Position numbers and translations under genes: made by a program. From JAUIGE01 sp045106685 (GTDB lineage Bacteria > Bacteroidota > Bacteroidia > J057): DNA of 42,854 nt. Below, one piece after another: positions 40,569 through 42,854 of this stretch. The notes beneath the pieces were generated by a model. It ran no database searches. It was not told where the DNA came from and saw nothing but the letters and a program-made list of their open reading frames with translations. Positions within the stretch are counted from its first letter, which is position 1; every line of letters starts with the position of its first letter. The stretch is from NCBI GenBank assembly GCA_045106685.1, contig JBGCFB010000053.1, positions 1-42,854 of the forward strand, written 5' to 3'.

Positions 40569-42788
40569 ATGAATCGAATAATTTTTTGGGCCTTTGCGGC
40601 CCTTTTGGCATTTCCTGTAGGACTATTGGCTCAGGACCGCCAACTCACTAATCGCGATATTTGGGCTAGCGGGGAGTTTTATCCTGATTTCCCAAATAGC
40701 TTCCGCTTTATGCAAGATGACCACTACTACACCACGCTTGAGCGGGAAGAAGGTGGGATAAACGGAATTGTGCGTTCTCATATTGAGGATGAAGCAGATA
40801 AAAAAACGATACTCGATCTATCAGGTCTTGATTTTGGTAAAGACATTGAAGCGGGAAACATCGCTGATTATGAATTTACTCCTGACGAATCTCATATCAT
40901 CCTTAAAGCCAAGGTAGAGCAAATTTATCGTCGCTCAAGCAAGGAGATTACCTATGTATATAATCGCGAAAGCAAGGCGCTTTCAGTACTGCATGATGGT
41001 CAAAAAGTAGGCAACGCAACTGTTAGCCCTGACAATTCCATGGTGGCTTACACCTTTGACAATAATCTCTACAAGCATAATCTTACAAACAACACACGCA
41101 TAGCTATCACAGATGATGGAAAATACAATAACATCATCAACGGTAGCACAGACTGGGTGTATGAGGAAGAACTATCATTTGTTCGTGCTTTCAAATGGTC
41201 TCCCAACAGTCAATACCTCGCCTATTATCGCTTCGACGAAAGTGAAGTAAAAGAGTTTACGATGGCAATGTACGGCAGCCTGTACCCTAACCAGTATACA
41301 TTTAAGTATCCAAAAGCAGGCGAGACCAACGCCAAGGTACTTATTCGCATGCATGACCTCAAAACAGGCAAAGCAGTGGATGCTGACCTCGGTACCGAGA
41401 CCGACATGTATATATCACGCATGACCTGGACACCTGATGGTAAGCTGGCGCTTCAGCGCCTGAACCGCTTCCAAAATCGCGTGGATGTTATGATGAGTGA
41501 TCCTGCAACAGGCGCTACTAAGACGATTTTAACTGAAAAAACAGAAACCTATTTCGAAGCAGAAGCCTACTACCATGCTGATGCTGATCGCTGGCACTTT
41601 TTGAAAAACTCCAGTGACTTCCTTTGGGCAAGCGAGCGCAGTGGATGGAATCATGTATATCGCTATACGCGTGATGGCGAGCTCAAAAACCAGCTAACTT
41701 CTGGCGATTTCAATGTGCTTGATATAAAAGGAGTGAACGAGCAGGACGGAAAATTATACTTTATCTCCTCTGAAGTTTCGCCACTAGAACGCCATTTGTA
41801 TGAAGTAGGGCTTGATGGTAAAAAGAAAAAGCGTTTAACCAAAAAAGAAGGCACCCACAACATTACCTTCTCCCCTGCTTTCACATATTTCATCGACAGC
41901 TATTCTAATATCAAAACGCCGACTCAATCAAACCTTTGCAACAGAAAAGGGAAAGTCGTCAAGACCTTAATTGATAACCAAAGGCTAACAGAAAACTTCG
42001 GCAAGCTCAATCTTAAGCACGCCGAGTTTATGACGATCACTACTGAGGACAATATAGATCTAAACGCCTGGATGATTAAGCCAGCCGATTTTGATGCTTC
42101 TAAAAAGTACCCGGTATTGATGTTCTGCTACGGAGGACCAGGCTCACAAACGGTCACCAACGAATGGGGCGCTGGCAGCCACTTCAATTATTTATGGTAC
42201 CAAATGTTAGCTCAGAAGGGCTATATCGTTGTTAGCGTTGACAACAGAGGCACAGGCGCTCGTTCGCAGCAATTCAAAAATGCGACTTACAAGCAATTGG
42301 GTAACCTCGAAGCCGTCGACCAGATTGCCTCTGCCAAGTGGCTGCAAGGTCAATCCTATGTAGACCCTGACCGCATTGGGATTTGGGGGTGGAGCTTTGG
42401 CGGATATCTTACTTCCCTCTGCATGGTAAAAGGAGATGGTATCTTCAAAATGGGAATCGCTGTAGCACCAGTAACTAACTGGCGCTTTTATGACACGATT
42501 TATACAGAACGCTACTTACAGACACCTCAGGTAAACGCTAAGGGCTATGACGATAACTCGCCGATCAATTTTGCTCGTGGATTAAAAGGAAACTACCTCC
42601 TCGTCCATGGTACTGCCGATGACAATGTTCACTACCAAAATTCTATGGAATGGGTTGATGCATTGAACAAAGAGAATAAGCAGTTCGACTCCTTTTTCTA
42701 CCCAAACAGAAACCATGGAATTTATGGAGGAATTACGCGTTATCACCTTTACACCAAAATGACCAACTTCGTCCTCGATAACCTCTAA
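40569..42788 (+). CDS. Dipeptidyl peptidase IV (S9B serine peptidase)
   Basis: 739 residues. Signal peptide ends VGLLAQ. N-terminal eight-bladed propeller region (~50-480) carries the Glu pair of DWVYEEELSF that binds the substrate N-terminus. C-terminal alpha/beta hydrolase has Ser609 in WGWSFGGY, Asp in HGTADDNVHY and His716 in NRNHGI. Removes X-Pro/X-Ala dipeptides from peptide N-termini in the periplasm. ATG 40569 chosen because the signal peptide starts there. Its TAA overlaps the next ATG (TAATG), indicating a coupled downstream gene. Confidence 0.95.
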   Translation: MNRIIFWAFAALLAFPVGLLAQDRQLTNRDIWASGEFYPDFPNSFRFMQDDHYYTTLEREEGGINGIVRSHIEDEADKKTILDLSGLDFGKDIEAGNIADYEFTPDESHIILKAKVEQIYRRSSKEITYVYNRESKALSVLHDGQKVGNATVSPDNSMVAYTFDNNLYKHNLTNNTRIAITDDGKYNNIINGSTDWVYEEELSFVRAFKWSPNSQYLAYYRFDESEVKEFTMAMYGSLYPNQYTFKYPKAGETNAKVLIRMHDLKTGKAVDADLGTETDMYISRMTWTPDGKLALQRLNRFQNRVDVMMSDPATGATKTILTEKTETYFEAEAYYHADADRWHFLKNSSDFLWASERSGWNHVYRYTRDGELKNQLTSGDFNVLDIKGVNEQDGKLYFISSEVSPLERHLYEVGLDGKKKKRLTKKEGTHNITFSPAFTYFIDSYSNIKTPTQSNLCNRKGKVVKTLIDNQRLTENFGKLNLKHAEFMTITTEDNIDLNAWMIKPADFDASKKYPVLMFCYGGPGSQTVTNEWGAGSHFNYLWYQMLAQKGYIVVSVDNRGTGARSQQFKNATYKQLGNLEAVDQIASAKWLQGQSYVDPDRIGIWGWSFGGYLTSLCMVKGDGIFKMGIAVAPVTNWRFYDTIYTERYLQTPQVNAKGYDDNSPINFARGLKGNYLLVHGTADDNVHYQNSMEWVDALNKENKQFDSFFYPNRNHGIYGGITRYHLYTKMTNFVLDNL

Positions 42789-42854
42789 TGCGCATACGCT
42801 TTTGGCTCAAAAAAATCAGTCGCTGGCTGTTTGTCACGATCAGTATACTGTTGG
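42788..42854 (+). CDS. Partial membrane or secreted protein, cut by window end
   Basis: Opens at ATG 42788, whose A is the last base of the DPP IV stop. 22 codons are visible: MRIRFWLKKISRW then LFVTISILL, a positively charged N-terminus leading into a hydrophobic helix. Function cannot be assigned. Confidence 0.6.
   Translation, partial: MRIRFWLKKISRWLFVTISILL

Overview
The window is chromosomal DNA from a member of the Bacteroidota, most likely a Cytophagales- or Saprospirales-like lineage. The support is type A and type B T9SS sorting domains, TAnnTTTG-type promoter elements, a PadR / FtsX-permease pair with the 'permease prefix' N-terminus, a DUF4834-like gene beside bshA, and dipeptidyl peptidase IV. 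I see no rRNA, tRNA, CRISPR array, transposase or phage gene. I cannot name the species.

Layout. 1-5.2 kb: macrolide-type ABC permease with its PadR regulator, and a POT-family transporter, all embedded in structured repeats. 5.2-15.8 kb: envelope genes. These are a very large outer-membrane barrel protein fused to phosphoesterase-like and kinase-like domains, an RlmI-type rRNA methyltransferase divergent from lpxH (lipid A), alkaline phosphatase, and a translationally coupled lipoprotein / DUF5723-like pair. 16-17.9 kb: SDR, GNAT and an exported cyclophilin.

18-27.5 kb is the most interesting block: ECF sigma factor, single-pass anti-sigma-like protein with a periplasmic TPR-like part, T9SS-secreted seven-bladed SBBP propeller/beta-helix protein, small four-helix membrane protein, exported membrane-anchored CHAT protease with an intact His/Cys pair, and an exported TPR protein that starts on TTG overlapping the CHAT stop. 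Every product except the sigma factor is predicted to reach or span the envelope, which suggests a surface-sensing/proteolysis system. The joint function is my inference.

27.6-42.9 kb: VOC protein, two large T9SS cargo proteins, purine nucleoside phosphorylase, small lipoprotein, Rpn-type nuclease, DUF4834-like gene and bshA (bacillithiol), a coiled-coil membrane protein cut by a stop at a T15 tract, gltX with an unusual insertion of about 76 residues, an NTF2-like protein, and an Fn3-like / DPP IV operon. A coding sequence runs off the right edge.

The intergenic DNA is unusually rich in interspersed repeats: (1) 'GGCTAAAGC...GCTTTAGC' elements with header and footer palindromes whose sequence changes while pairing is kept; (2) A/T-rich 'ATTAGCTAAT/TTTGATGATT' elements; (3) 'TTAGCTTTTGGC...GCCAATAGCC' paired arms; (4) single short palindromes. 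Several lie directly against start codons, and they explain many spurious N-terminal extensions of open frames.
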